Shown here one piece after another: positions 45,106 through 57,425 of a stretch of DNA of 64,000 nucleotides; position 1 is the first letter of the stretch; the number at the start of each line of letters is the position of its first letter. The stretch is from the NCBI RefSeq assembly GCF_030272615.1, contig NC_081414.1:527229137-527293136 (forward strand), in the 5' to 3' direction. The position numbers were made by a program, and so were the translations under genes. The notes below the pieces were generated by a model. That model did not search any database. It was not told where the DNA came from and was given only the letters and a program-made list of their open reading frames with translations. The stretch comes from Cryptomeria japonica. Lineage: Eukaryota > Streptophyta > Pinopsida > Cupressales > Cupressaceae.

Positions 45106-46268
45106 TGTAATACCCTAAAATTGGTCATCTAAACCATGTGCCCCTCATCTCGACAACATCACCAAGGTCCTAACCAAAGGCAATTAAATCAACTTTGAGC
45201 ACATTAATTAATTCTTTAATCATCAAATATTACATGGCAAATGAATTACTCAATATTAATTAAAAATTTTTTTAATTAATTAAATCATTCCAAGAATATC
45301 ATTTTGATCAATTATCCTATTTAATTTATTAAATATCCTAGCATATTTAATTAATTAATAAATTTGCCATTTAATCATGCAAAAAAGGAATTAATTTATC
45401 ACAAAAGAGGAATTAATTACAAAGCAAGAGTTAAATTGAAAATAAAATAAAAGAATTAAATTGAAAAAGATATCAAACTTGATTTCTTCTTCTAAATTGA
45501 TAACTTGAAATCAGAAAAAACAATTAATTGAATTATTAATTGCTTTCTCTAAAATTAGAACTCACAGCTTTTGAGAAAAAGAAGTTCAGTTGCATTAAAA
45601 GACTCTTTTCTTGAATAAATCAAAGAATTATCTATTTTTATCACAAATGCATGCAATTAATTAATTCTTATTTCTAATGCAACTTGAACTTCTTTTTTGA
45701 ATGCATTTCAATTAAACTATAATTGGAATCTATCTCAAAGTTAACTAAACCTAATTTCTCAATTATTCAATTAATTCTAAATTGTGTTTTTTCTTGATCT
45801 CTCTTGTAATTCTCTGTAATTCAGCCCTCAGCTCTCATTCAAATCACCCCAACGATATTTGAGAAACACCTTGGAGATTATTATTATGCTGATTTTGTTC
45901 TGGAGTCATTGAAGATATTGTGCTTTCTTTTTGAGATTATTTGCATCTTAGTTTAGCTTTTTTCATATTTAGTTTATTTCATTATTGCTTGAATTCCATA
46001 TTGCTTGAATCTTTCATCCATCTTACATCCATATAGCTAAATATCATACTCATATAGATTAAATCCTTCATCTTGGTGTAGTCTAATCACTGGTATTGCT
46101 TATAAAAATTAGAGAGCAATCTTATACTCACATCTTTTAGAAGGCAATTAGTCACTTTGTTATGGTTTATTATTTATTGATTATTAATTTACTAACCATA
46201 CATGTAATGACTTAATTAAAGTGTTGTGCCTACAACTATCCAACCTTTTTCACTTTTTCACACACACA
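45106..46268 (+). repeat. 5' LTR of the gypsy element
   Basis: 1163 bp, matching 60894-62076 almost base for base apart from small indels. It is rich in TTAATTAATTAA. The TATA box of the 3' LTR (CTCTATAAATTAAG) reads CTCTGTAATTCAG here (45812-45824), so this copy's promoter is probably lost. Confidence 0.93.
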
Positions 46269-46272
46269 TTTC

Positions 46273-46290
46273 TAGCACCCACTGTCGGGC
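46273..46290 (+). other. Candidate primer binding site of the gypsy element
   Basis: TAGCACCCACTGTCGGGC begins 4 bp after the LTR end. It resembles the TGGCGCC...GGGG-type primer sites of plant Tat/Athila elements with several mismatches. The matching tRNA is uncertain. Confidence 0.5.
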
Positions 46291-48454
46291 AAAAGACTAT
46301 ATTTTTCGGCCTCCAAGACTGACTGCTTATTTGGATTTTTTTGGATTTTTTCGTCCGTACAATGTTCGCAATTTGTCGTACGAAATTTCCCATATGGCCA
46401 AATGACAAACTATAGGTGTCGTATGATCTGGTACGATTTATCATATGATCTGGTAAATATTGTCGTACGATTCTGTATTTTTCTGGTTAAAAAGTAGATT
46501 TCATTCTTCAATTTTCTCATTTACTTTTGATTATACTGACGACTGACCCTGGCTGTTTATCTGTCTATCTGAGAATTTTTCATAGCCTAATCAGTTTTTT
46601 GCAGAATGCTTGTCGCACAAAGACAGTATGACTACTGATTTGTTGTCTTTGCAAGTTGCCTGAGAAGAATCGACCAAAGATTGTGTATTCTTTAAATTCA
46701 TTTCTAGGAACCTAACTTGCTATCTGGTTAAAGAACAAATATGTATTTCATGTTTTAAGTAAATTCTGAGAGGCAAGAGAGTATGCTGTTGTCTGCATAG
46801 ACAATCAAAAATCCAGACCCTTGAGGCATTTTCTTTAAGTTTGTGATTTGTACATCTTTAGTGGGCCTGCGCTCCCGAGGAGCTAATAACTCTTAAAACC
46901 TTTACGGTCGGTGTGAGGGGAACAACCCAAGTGAGAATGGCTAAATGCCAAGTACTCCAACCCACTATAAAATAAACATGATTTGATGAAAATCAAGTCA
47001 ATGACAGTGCTCAGGAATAACTCTCCTTAGTACCTTCGGGTATATTAAACCTTGGTTTTCAAGGCTGGGAGACCTCTTAATTGAGTTTATACCTCGACGC
47101 GCCGAACGAACCCCTTACTAGTTCCAATTCAAATTAGAAGCTACCTGGTTCACCTCCAAAAGGGGGGATAATATTTGTGCAAGAGAGATAGTAACTCTCC
47201 CAAGACACTTGTCATTTCGTGCCCCCATTAGTGTTTGGAGTCAGCTAATACACTATTGAGAATCCATTGCGTGAGACTCAGTGACCGTATTTTGATTAGC
47301 TATTGGGTGTGTACCTGATTCTACAAGTAAAGGTTTTCTTTTCTCACCAATTTCCATAGGGTTTGCATGTTGTGATTGGAGTTATTATTCATACTACGTG
47401 TTTTCTGTGTTTTCATCCCTGAAACTGAAACTGAAATACCAAAACTGGAGAAAACAAGAAACAACTCAGTGATCAAAAACTCTATCCAAAACTAGTCTAT
47501 CCCAGTCAAAAATTTGCCCAAAACTAGTCTATCCCAGTCGAAACTCTGTCCAAAACTAGTCTATCCTAGTCAAAACTCTGTCCGTGTCACAAACTAGTAT
47601 ATCTCAGCGATCAAAAACTTAGTCCACCTCTAAACTGCTCATCGTCAGTCAATGATCAAAACCCAGTCCATCTCAAATTTGGTTATACTCAATCATTGAA
47701 AACTCAGAAAATTGCCTCTCTCTAGCAAACAGTCATACAATTCCTCTAATTTATTGTCTAGTTTCATATCATGTATCGTACAAAATTTCATCAGTCCTAA
47801 CAGTCTGTCGTTTGATCTTGCATCTTGTGTCATACGAATCCTGATTGTCTGTCGTTCGGTTCTGAGAGTTGTCGTTTCACCTTACATCCTGTGTCATATG
47901 ATAAAACATTATATTGACCAATCTGTCATTCTAGACACACCCATCTGGTGTACAGTACAAGGCAACAACTTGTACGAAACACTGTTGTTGTCATCTTGAA
48001 GCTATTGAATTGTCGTCTGGTCCTGAGAAACCTATCATATGAATCTCTAATTTTGTCAGTCTAGAAATAGTCAAACTTGCCTAAAACAATCTACAGTGAG
48101 CATAAAATTGGTTATCATCATCCCGAGCATAAATAGATCAAAACAGTGTACCTTTGCCATTTGTGTTGCACAATTTTGTCGATCATCTTTCAGCTAGTTC
48201 GATCAACTACTTATCAAACTTAAGTCACTTAGATAACATCTTATACAAGATAGATAGTTCCTGAAACTAGACTGAGTCTTAGTCACTTCTCTTGAATCAA
48301 CTTAGGTAAACATCTTACACAGGATAGATCTTTCCTAAAACCAGACTAAATCTTAGTTGCTTCTCTCAATCAATACATTAATTGAACAACTAGCTTTAAA
48401 TTTGATCTTGACTTTTGCATCACAAACAACTTTAGGTCAGACCAATCAATAAAA
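46291..48454 (+). other. Leader of the gypsy element with TCGTACGA phrases
   Basis: No coding similarity. TTGTCGTACGA, TGTCGTATGATC, TGTCATACGAATC, TGTCGTTCGGTTC and similar words occur at 46370-46475 and 47745-48050. A 33-35-bp tandem repeat (AAAACTAGTCTATCCCAGTC) occurs three to four times at about 47485-47600. The long leader with repeats is typical of Tat elements. Confidence 0.7.
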
Positions 48455-50206
48455 ATGCCTATTCAAACTAGGAGTTCTCATAAGAAAGATGCCAAAGGAA
48501 AAGGGCAACCCTTTTCATATAAAGATAATCCATTTTATGAAGAGGATCCCCTAATTGATAAACCTTCACCATCAGAGATACCAATTTACGATCAACCTTT
48601 ATCTCCCACTATACCTAGAACAGAACAAAATGACGAAGACAACCTCAATATTCATGAAACCGATAATGATTCCTCATCAAGTCAAGCTGAAGATTCTGAA
48701 CCTCTAGAAAAAGATATTCATAAATTTCAAAAGGATAAATATTTTTGAAAAATGATGAAGGCTATCATGGCTAGAGAAAAAGAAGACTATTTTCTAGAAC
48801 TAGCAAAACAAGGTGCCAAACTTCCCACTGGATATGACGTTCAGACTCTCATCACTAAAAAGGAAGAATCACCTATAATAATGGTCCATGGACAATTACT
48901 GGCTTTATGGATTGAGCTCACAGAACTCAAAAACAAGGATAAGTCCCCAAAACAATATTCTCTAGAGACAATATGCCCATTTCCATTTGACAAAAACCTA
49001 TACATGCCTCCATTCCCTTCAAGCGTTGAGATTCCAAAATTTGACAAATATGATGGTACTTCAGATCCTCAAGATCATGTCAGAGAATTTTGTGCTCCCT
49101 GCATGGAGTTCATGCACATTCAAACGTATCTCATGTGCCTTTTTCTGAGGAGTTTGGGAGGACAAGCTATGGAATGGTTCTCAAGTCTACCTAAAGGGAT
49201 AAAAACTTTTGAAGAACTAATCCAACTATTTTTAGAACAATACTCCTACAACATTCAACATCTTGTTACTATGATTGAACTTTGCAATACCAAATAGAAA
49301 ATAAGGGAGCCTTTTCTCACTTTCCTCCAATGTTGGAGAAAGATGTTCTCTAGGTATTCGCGGCCTATCCCAGATGCTGAGAAAATGGTTATATTCATCA
49401 ATAATTTGGTCCCTGAATTAAAATATAGTATCCAAATGCAAGTACACCCATCATTTAACAAAATTGTAGATAATGCTATCCGAATGGAAGATGTGCTTAT
49501 AAAGAAAGGAGATATCACGCCTTGGAAAGAAACACAACCAGGATCTAGCTCTAAAAAGAAGAACAAGTATTGGAAGTATGGAAAAGACAATAATAAGAAC
49601 ATTGTTAATGATGGAATAGTAGACACTATTAAAACCAACTCAAAGCCCATGATATTCAACTTGGCTAGTGGCACACACACACTCAAAGTAGCTGAAACCG
49701 TAGCAGAAAATCCTCTGAAGAAAGAAAAAGAGTGGTTCAAAGAAAAACCTTGGCTTTCGAAACCTAGATGCAAATTCACTCCTCTGGATGAATCATACGA
49801 ATTCACTTTCAAAACTCTATTGGCAAACAACTTGATAACGTTACCAGATAATTCTAGGCCATATGATCCGGAAGTCAAACCAAAATGGTGGAGAGAAAAT
49901 GAATACAATGACTACCATCATAATAAAGGTCATAACACAAACAATTGCATGAAGCTCAAGCATGAGATTCAAGATCTTATAGATGCTGGTAAAATTGTTG
50001 TCGGGAATCACCCAAAAAATGTTGATCATAAAGCTTTTAAGGACCCCTTACCTATTTATGAACAAGGTGATTCCTCAAAGACCAAAGGAGGTGCCAAAGT
50101 AAATTATACTTATACAAGCAATGACAACGTTATCAACATGATTGAGCCTTCCCAATCTGAATATTGCAATGTGATCATAATCCAAGATAAACAAAATGAA
50201 TCATAA
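48455..50206 (+). pseudogene. gag: Tat-type gypsy Gag, interrupted by two stops
   Basis: One frame from the ATG at 48455 holds an acidic/Pro-rich N-terminus (QTRSSHKKDAKGKGQ), a stop at 48746-48748 and the capsid domain: MPPFPSSVEIPKFDKYDGTS, DPQDHVREFC, LRSLGGQAMEWFSSLPKGI, FEELIQLFLEQY, then after a second stop MFSRYSRPIPDAEKMVIFIN and LVPELKYSIQMQVHPSF. A basic tail and WWRENEYNDYHHNKGHNTNNC (Cys/His-poor relic of the nucleocapsid region) follow, then KLKHEIQDLIDAGKI. Gag forms the particle for reverse transcription. The ATG follows the leader directly and no upstream ORF competes. Only two point stops break it, so decay is moderate. Confidence 0.88.
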
Positions 50207-51403
50207 TATGCAAAGGCTATGACCCATTCTCAAAAGAAAGTAACTCTCCAAGGATCTAGTTCTTCAACTTCTGCTCAAACAACGTCAAACCTACCAACCT
50301 TGTCAAACAAACAAAAAGAATCAACATTTGATAAATTTAAAAGGCTAACTTCATCATCATCCTCTGCATATAGTATTGTTGAACAGTTGAAAAAGACAAA
50401 TGTTCAAATTTCCATCTTTGAATTACTAAAAATCTCTTCTGCTCATAAAGAGATCTTGGACAATGCCTTGCTCACCAATAATGTTCCAAAAGATTTAGAC
50501 ATTGATCAGTTTCAGTCTATGGTGGTTCATCTGACTTCACCTCACTATCTGACCTTGTCTGAAGAAGATGACAGCTTGCTAAAACATCCATATAACTAGC
50601 AATTTCACATTGAAGCCATGATCCATAAACATACAGTCAAACATGTATTAATAGATGGAGGTGCGAGGTTGAATATTTGTACTTACAGTCTGCTTACACA
50701 ACTAGGATTTTCTAAAAATGTCATTGATCCAGGTAAGAAAGTAACAATTAAAGCATATGATGAAGAGGAAAGGACCTCTAAAGGTCTGGTATCATTATCA
50801 ATTAGCATGGGACCTGTAGAAAGAGATGTCATCTTCCAGGTACTTGATCTTCCTCTATCATACAGTATCTTACTAGGCAGGTCGTGGATTCATGAAATGA
50901 AGGCAGTTCCATGTACATACCATCAATGCTTAAAATTTCCTTATAATGGAGTTGAGGTTAGTATTCCCGTTGATACAAATGTCCCCTGTAATGCATTGAC
51001 AAAAGGTGTTGATACCTTTGTGCCTCATAATAGAGCAGCCTCTACAAATGAAAGTTTAGAAGCCCTGATGAAGGACTTGGAAAAGAAATTGAAAATTACC
51101 AATACTAGCGTGGATGGATACAAGATAGAACCAATACTTTCATTAGTCTCTCTTCCTCCATCGTCGAAACAGTTGGACAAACCAACAGAGGCTATGAAAA
51201 CACAAACTTCAACTTCGAATATCATATATTATGGTCTTTTTGTACAATCTTCTACTTTCATGGCAGATGAAATAGAAGAGGATGCTGTTCTAAAATGGAT
51301 TTTTAAGGAAGATAGTGAAAACAAAGAAGTACGTCATTGTGACATTTCCTCATTATGGTCTAGGCTACAAAATGATTCAATGCATGGGATATTCAGGTAC
51401 TAG
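50207..51403 (+). pseudogene. pol: Gypsy protease region, in phase with gag
   Basis: After the stop ending gag (50204-50206), the same frame continues through a Ser/Thr-rich linker, SIFELLKISSAHKEILDNAL and then the aspartyl protease VKHVLIDGGARLNICTYSLL (catalytic DGGA) with QVLDLPLSYSILLGRSWIHE and VPCTYHQCLKFPY downstream. It is typical of Tat proteases (LIDGGSxLNIC). Protease would cleave Gag-Pol. The frame closes at 51401-51403, where a frameshift moves reading to the next phase (SRLQNDSMHG overlaps YKMIQCMGYSGTSP). Confidence 0.85.
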
Positions 51404-52814
51404 TCCCCTAGCAAAACATCAAGAGGGTATTATTGAACCGATTCAACTGCAAACAAAATCAACAAATGATAAGGTTGGACTGGGGTACAATCCAAAAAAG
51501 ACATCAGACCAAAAACATGCTTCTAAGTCTAAGAGGCAGAAAAGGATATCGCCTTCAACATTATAGGAAACAAACACTCAACAAACTCAAGTAGAGTGTG
51601 TAAAAGAAAAAGAGGAATCAACAATCAAGAAAGAAGAAACAGTCATCACTCAAGCTCCGATGGTGTCAGCTACAACAATACAAGGAGTTGAAGTTCCAAA
51701 AGATATGAGAGACGAAGTAGAAAGAATTAGAGAACTATTTGCACCACTGAAAGTTCCAGTCACATACACTGGTAAGCAGCAAGTAGATGATTCAGAGAAT
51801 GACTCAAATGAGTATGAATGGGGTCCAGACCACCTCTCAGATACATCCAGTACAAAAACTCTAGAAGAGTCTAGCGGTATCACAAATGATACTCAAGAGT
51901 TGATGCACTTAAAGCTAGAAAAGGAGATACACAAAATTAGACTAAGAAGACAAGCATACTATGAACAAGGGCTGAAGGAAGGAAGAATACCAAAAAGTTT
52001 TTCATCTATTATATACCCCTCTAATAAAATAGAACAAATCAAGTATGGGTTTACATAAGAAGAATTGGATGCTACAGAAGCAGAACCGGTCATCAATCCA
52101 GAGAAAGCTGAATGGAGTAGACGACATGAAGTCACAGAACCATCAAGATCATGTTAGCAGGTGTGTCAGATACAAATGCTAAATGAGACAAATCTTGAAA
52201 GAACTTGCAGCATTAAGGATGTTGGTGTTGATACCATACATACATTCTCTCAATCACTTGAAGAAGACTTGAAAACTTCATCCAACGACTCTGAGGACTC
52301 TGACAATAGTCTTGTTTATGAAAATATCTACTCAGCATCAAACTTTGAATCCTCTAATATAAATGGCAAGAATCTGTCTACTGATCTTGTTACTGTCGAA
52401 CCTCGATATGAAGTTCAGCCTAGCATAGAGAACAATGCTACAAGTAGGTCTATTGGATTAGGTCGACTAAATTTTAACGTGCACTTTAATAATCATGTTC
52501 TAACTTTTCCTGGTCTTGAGACATTTACGCAAGGTATCCTTCTGGAACTTGACTTTTCTATTCGCTGTTGTGATGACAATAACGTGAACTCCCTCGAACC
52601 TGTCCACACTCTATCCTTGGTACATCTTGAATTAATTAACTGTAGTTTACAAGACCAACCCATGAATGTACCTACTTTTGCCAATGACTACACACTAGCC
52701 TATTACCTAAACGAAGTTGAACCCATGTACTCTTCAGCCAGCGAACAAAGTGAAAACATGACTGAAACAAATATCAAGTATCTTAGTCGCAAAAATCAGA
52801 AAAATAAAAAATAA
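51315..52814 (+). pseudogene. pol: Protease-RT linker of gypsy pol (shifted frame)
   Basis: This continues pol in the frame starting at 51315 and carries GYSGTSPLAKHQEGIIEPI and GLGYNPKK (a motif usual in Tat linkers), then a low-complexity acidic region with ESSGITNDTQELMHLKLEKE, LRRQAYYEQGLKEGRIP and a Ser/Glu-rich 200-residue tail. Stops lie near 51564, 52056 and 52155. No enzyme domain is visible. It is about 1.4 kb, long for such linkers. Confidence 0.7.
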
Positions 52815-54534
52815 AAGATCTGATGGTGAAAACCACATTGTGGTGGTATCAGAATCTAAAAAAGAGAAAATAAAGGACGTACCTAAAGGTGAAAACCTCT
52901 CTGAGGTGCTTGAAGGTGAGATACTTGATATACTGCCAAGTCACTTCTAGGAGAGATCTTCTATATTGATTAAGCCAACTCAGCTAGTGAACATTGGGAG
53001 TCAAGAGATACCACACATCATGCATGTAGCTCAATCACTGTCAATAGAAGAATTGAAAGATTTCACTCATCTCTTTTCAGAAAAGAAGATTAATTTTGCA
53101 TGGACGTACTCTAATATGCCAAGCCTGGATCCTGATCTTATCATGCATCACCTTTCTATCATACTATGAGTTAAACCAGTCAAGCAAAAACTCTGTAAGA
53201 TGCACCCTCACATGGCACTACTAGTCAAAGCTGAGCTAGAAAAACTGCTAAAAGCTGGATTTATCAAAGCTATAGACTATGCGAAATAGATTTTAAACAT
53301 AGTACCTGTGGCAAAGGCAGACAAATCTATTAGGGTTTGTACAGACTTCAGAGATCTCAACAAAGCTTGTCCGAAGGATGCCTTTCCATTGCCAAACATT
53401 GATATGATAGTCGATATGACTGTTGGGTATGAGATGTACTCATTGATGGATAGATTCTCTGGTTATAATTAGATCAAAATAGCTCCTGGAGATCAAGAAA
53501 AGACAAATTTCACTTGTACATGGGGAACCTTTTGCTGGAATGTCATGCCATTCGGGCTGAAGAACACATAAGCAACTTACCAAAGAGCAGTAACCACTAT
53601 CTTTCATGACATGATGCATAAAAATATGGAAGATTATGTTGATGACACTTTAGTAAAGACTATGAAGAGATCCACGCATATTCAAGAGCTAGGCCCTATA
53701 CTAGATAGAATGGAAAAATTCAAACTCCGGCTAAATCCAAAAAAGTGTGCATTCAGAGTGACATTTGGTAAACTACTTGGCTACATCAGCAGAACATTCA
53801 TGTCTTATGAAATGAACTACACTATAATAGAAAAAGCATGCTTGGCATTAGTCTTTACATCACAAAAATTGAGACACTACATGTTGGCACATTCCATCAA
53901 GCTAGTAACTAAGATTGATCCACTCAAGTATCTTCTCAACAAAGCAACACTCACTGGAAGATTGGCAAAATGGGTCATGGTTCTTACAGAGTTTGATATT
54001 GAATATGTGGAACGCAAAGCCATCAAAGGACACGTAATTGCAGATCAACTCGTTGAAGCTCCACTTGAAGACACTCAACCACTGCATATAGAATTTCCAG
54101 GCGAATCAATAATGCACCTTACTCAACAATCCTGGAAGATGTTCTTTGATGGATCTTTCACCCAAAATGGTTCCGGTGCTGGAATACTATTTATCACTCC
54201 TTAGAAATATTCAATCCCAAAGGCTTACAAGATTCTATTCCCTTGCACAAACAATTTTTTAGAGTATGAAGCTTTGGTAAACAGGATCAAGCTAGCTATT
54301 GAATGGAAAGTTTTAGAGCCACATATCTATGGAGATTATCAACTAATTATCAATCAAATCAATGATACATATCAGACTCGAGATGAGAAACTGATTCCTT
54401 ATAAGAGAATGGTTGATGATCTTAAGAATTATTTTACTTTTGTATCATTCCAGCAGATTCCCAGATCAACAAACAGAGTAGCAGATGCTATGGCCACCTT
54501 GGTGTCTATACCTGAGTTATAGGAATCTAATTTT
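52815..54534 (+). pseudogene. pol: Gypsy RT and RNase H, with an internal deletion
   Basis: A second frame change near 52815 leads to IPHIMHVAQSLSIEELKDF, LLKAGFIKAIDY, VCTDFRDLNKACPKDAFPLP, YSLMDRFSGYN, VMPFGLKNT and MEDYVDDTLVKT. The catalytic YVDD is intact. After FGKLLGYIS the text jumps to RTFMSYEMNYTIIEKACLA, so the end of RT and the first part of RNase H (about 150 or more codons by family comparison) are missing. RNase H end/connection (SQKLRHYML, LTGRLAKWVM) and the second RNase H (MFFDGSFTQNGSGAGILF, YEALVNRIKLAIEW, YGDYQLIINQI, QQIPRSTNRVADAMA) follow. Several stops. Not functional. Confidence 0.87.
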
Positions 54535-55882
54535 CACTTTGAATTCTTGGTGGAAGAGTTATATTACCTTGCCTATGATTCTCCTAAGTCCCAGATAGTT
54601 TGTTCTATTATTGGACATGACTCATCTTGATATAACCACATTTACTCTTATCTGCATGACCAAATAATCTTAGAAAATCTTACCCAAAATGAGAAAAGGA
54701 ACTTAACCCAAAATGCTCCATGGTATGTCATCATTGCTAACGATTTGTTTAGACAAAGTTTGGATGGTACATTGCTTAGGTTTCTAGAAACTTAAGAGTC
54801 TAAACGTGCATTATCAGAAGTCCATGAAGGTATTTGTGGATCTCATTTGAATGGTCTTACTTTATCTCGGAAATACTAAGGTCTTGCTACTACTGGTCAG
54901 ACATGGAGAAGGACGCTATAAATTTTTCTAAAACTTGTGAAAAATGTCAGCTACATGGAAATCTCATACATGCTCCAACAAGGGATCTCATACCCTTCAT
55001 CACACATTGGCCTTTTCAGCAATGGGCCTTTGATCTCATTGGTCAGATCTATCCTGCATCATCCAACAGACACAAGTTTATCATAACTGCCACTAAGTAC
55101 TTCACTAAGTGGGTAGAAGTGGTTCCGCTCATCAAAGCAACTGGTAAACAAGCAGCTTTGTTCATTCTAAATCATATCATTTGCAGGTATGGGATACCTT
55201 CGTCCATCGTGACTAACAATGGAGGATAATTCAAGAATAAAGATCTAGATGAGCTCTGTGAGAAATTCAAAATTAAACATCACTGTTCATCTGTATATTA
55301 CCCTCAAGGTAATGGACAAGTTGAGGCATCTAACAAAAACCTATTGACTATGTTACACAGAACAATAAACAAATCTAGGAAAGATTGGCATCTGTAGCTC
55401 AATCCTGCATTATGGGCTTACAGAACAAGTATTAGAACACCTACTGGGGCTACACCTTTCTCTTTGGTGTATGGGTCCGAAGCAGTATTACCTATTGAAG
55501 TAGAAATACCATCTCTAAGAGTTTCTTTGCAAGGTCTTGTTACTGATAAAGACTATAGGATATCTAGATTGTAAGAACTTGAATTGTTGGATAAACGTCG
55601 GTAAGTGGTGTTTGAACATATTAGAGTGTATCAAAAGAGAAGTCCAGAGGATATAACAAGAAGGTTCAAAAAAGAGAATTTTAGGTTGGTGACCTAGTTC
55701 TGAGAGAAAATCCTAAAAATCAACAGTTTTGAGACAATAGAGGGAAGTTTGAACCCAACTGGCTGGATCCCTACATCGTTACTGCAGTATTTGGCTCTAG
55801 TGCCTATCAGCTCTCAACATCGAAAGGAGAATAGCTCTGTGAACTGATTAAAACTATTCATTTGAAGAAATTATTCACTTAG
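54535..55882 (+). pseudogene. pol: Gypsy integrase
   Basis: Reading is in the RT frame to EVHEGICGSH (about 54830), then shifts. The zinc finger pair CEKCQLHG, the core PFQQWAFDLIGQIYPASS, ATKYFTKWVEVVPL, YGIPSSIVTNNG (the second catalytic Asp is Asn here), YYPQGNGQVEASNKN and [21 protein letters not shown] are clear. The C-terminus VGDLVLRENPKN, GKFEPNWLDPYIV and AYQLSTSKGE, then HLKKLFT and the stop at 55880-55882, match the end of the truncated copy at 34818. Stops occur near 55227, 55395, 55572 and later, and another frame change near 55660. Spacing to the antisense PMD gene is about 1.5 kb. Confidence 0.88.
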
Positions 55883-57425
55883 CATTCTCTGCTCCAGCAA
55901 TCTGTACAACTGAAAAATGTCCTGAAAAATACCAAAAAAAAAATCATAAAAAGTCCTGAAAAAAAAAAAGAGAAAAAGAAAAAAATGCCCTGGTGAAAAC
56001 CTGGTAAATAGGCATCTTGGTAAAAAAAATAAATTGAATCTCTACCAAGTAGGTGAAAACTTGGTAAACATGTGCCTCTTGTACTCAACGCTCCATCTAT
56101 CAACACAACATTGGCATTTCCCACTTTCATGCATCTTTATTATCGCTTGTACACACATCCTGGTTCATTGGAACCCTCATGACTTGAAACTGATGAATAT
56201 CCTAGTCTTAGGTTAATCGACAGAGCACATTACATGTCTTAAGAAGTATCAACCAAGTCTTCTTTTCGTCAATGAAACCTGGTCATCCACTCTGAGTCAG
56301 TCACCTGTCTCCTAACTACTGAAGAGTTTTATCACTGGATACACAAGCAAAACAACATAACGGAAAACAATCACTAAACAGTTTGAGCTATACAATGAAA
56401 ATTTTCTTTGTATTTTGTCTTTTATAATGATTTTCAATTATTATCTCTCTGAGTAACTCGAGGAAGTCTACCTTGAGTAAGAGAAGCAAGGATTGGGGGC
56501 AAAATATTTTCTTTGTTTTCAAATTGTAGGAATGATTCTGATGATCTAGAAACATCTAATAAGTTGGGTGTCTGTGATAAGAGCCTTCACATCAAGGTGA
56601 AATCTTCACACATACCTTGACTCCGCTTACTTGAATGGTACAGGGAGGTTCATATCATTTCTTTGTCTGTTTTGAGCAAATTTCTTTATCATGCAATCTG
56701 GGTCCCTGCGAAATATGTCCAAGGATATGAACGAAAAAAGGGTCATTGCGGACAAGATAATTAATATTGCACATGAAAAGAAAGGAACTCTAATCTGCCT
56801 GTTATGTTTGTTATGCTCAGTGATGAAACTTAAGCATTTTAAATCCAGTGACTAGGTTTAGGTTGCATCTCATTTTACATTTCATTTTGTATTTTGTGAA
56901 TTTAGAGTGATTTTGGTATGGTAATAATCTCTTTATCTTCTGAAGCATCATCATTTCTTAGCTAAGTGGTCTCTTTTTCATCATTTATCCGATCGAGTAC
57001 TTGTGTATTGAGATGTTAGCTGCATACATAAGCATCTTATATAGATTCATACACTTCATTATCACTCATTCGCATTCATCTTATTGCATAAAGGAAATAT
57101 ACAAATTTGCATTGCTCATTATTCATTTTCATCATTTATTTGCATATGAAAAGAAACAAAAACAAACATTCATATTCATCTGCATTACATACATCCATGA
57201 TAAATAAAAAATGCATACATATAGAATAAAGCATATAGAAGACATCTTATAATCGATCAACACAAGTACTATGAAGTCCAGTCAGATCTTGTATATATAA
57301 TCATCAAGTCTTAGGGTACAAAATAATGTCGACTGACATGTACAAACTCCCATCAGAGCAAGAATCGTAAGGGCTACAAAAAAGGGGTGTGTCTACCTAA
57401 TATATCAGATCTACACAAAATATAT
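55883..57425 (+). other. 3' spacer of the gypsy element; no gene
   Basis: A-rich tract near 55930-55985, GGTGAAAACTTGGTAAACA at 56051-56069 shared with the truncated copy, then AT-rich sequence with TTGGGGGCAAAATATTTT at about 56494. No coding similarity. The PMD gene begins (its C-terminal end) at 57426. Confidence 0.6.

Noticed and set aside
45106-45160. In-phase extension of the 44825 exon to SVIP and a stop
   Set aside because: The last codons come from the inserted LTR; the true continuation lies at 62082.
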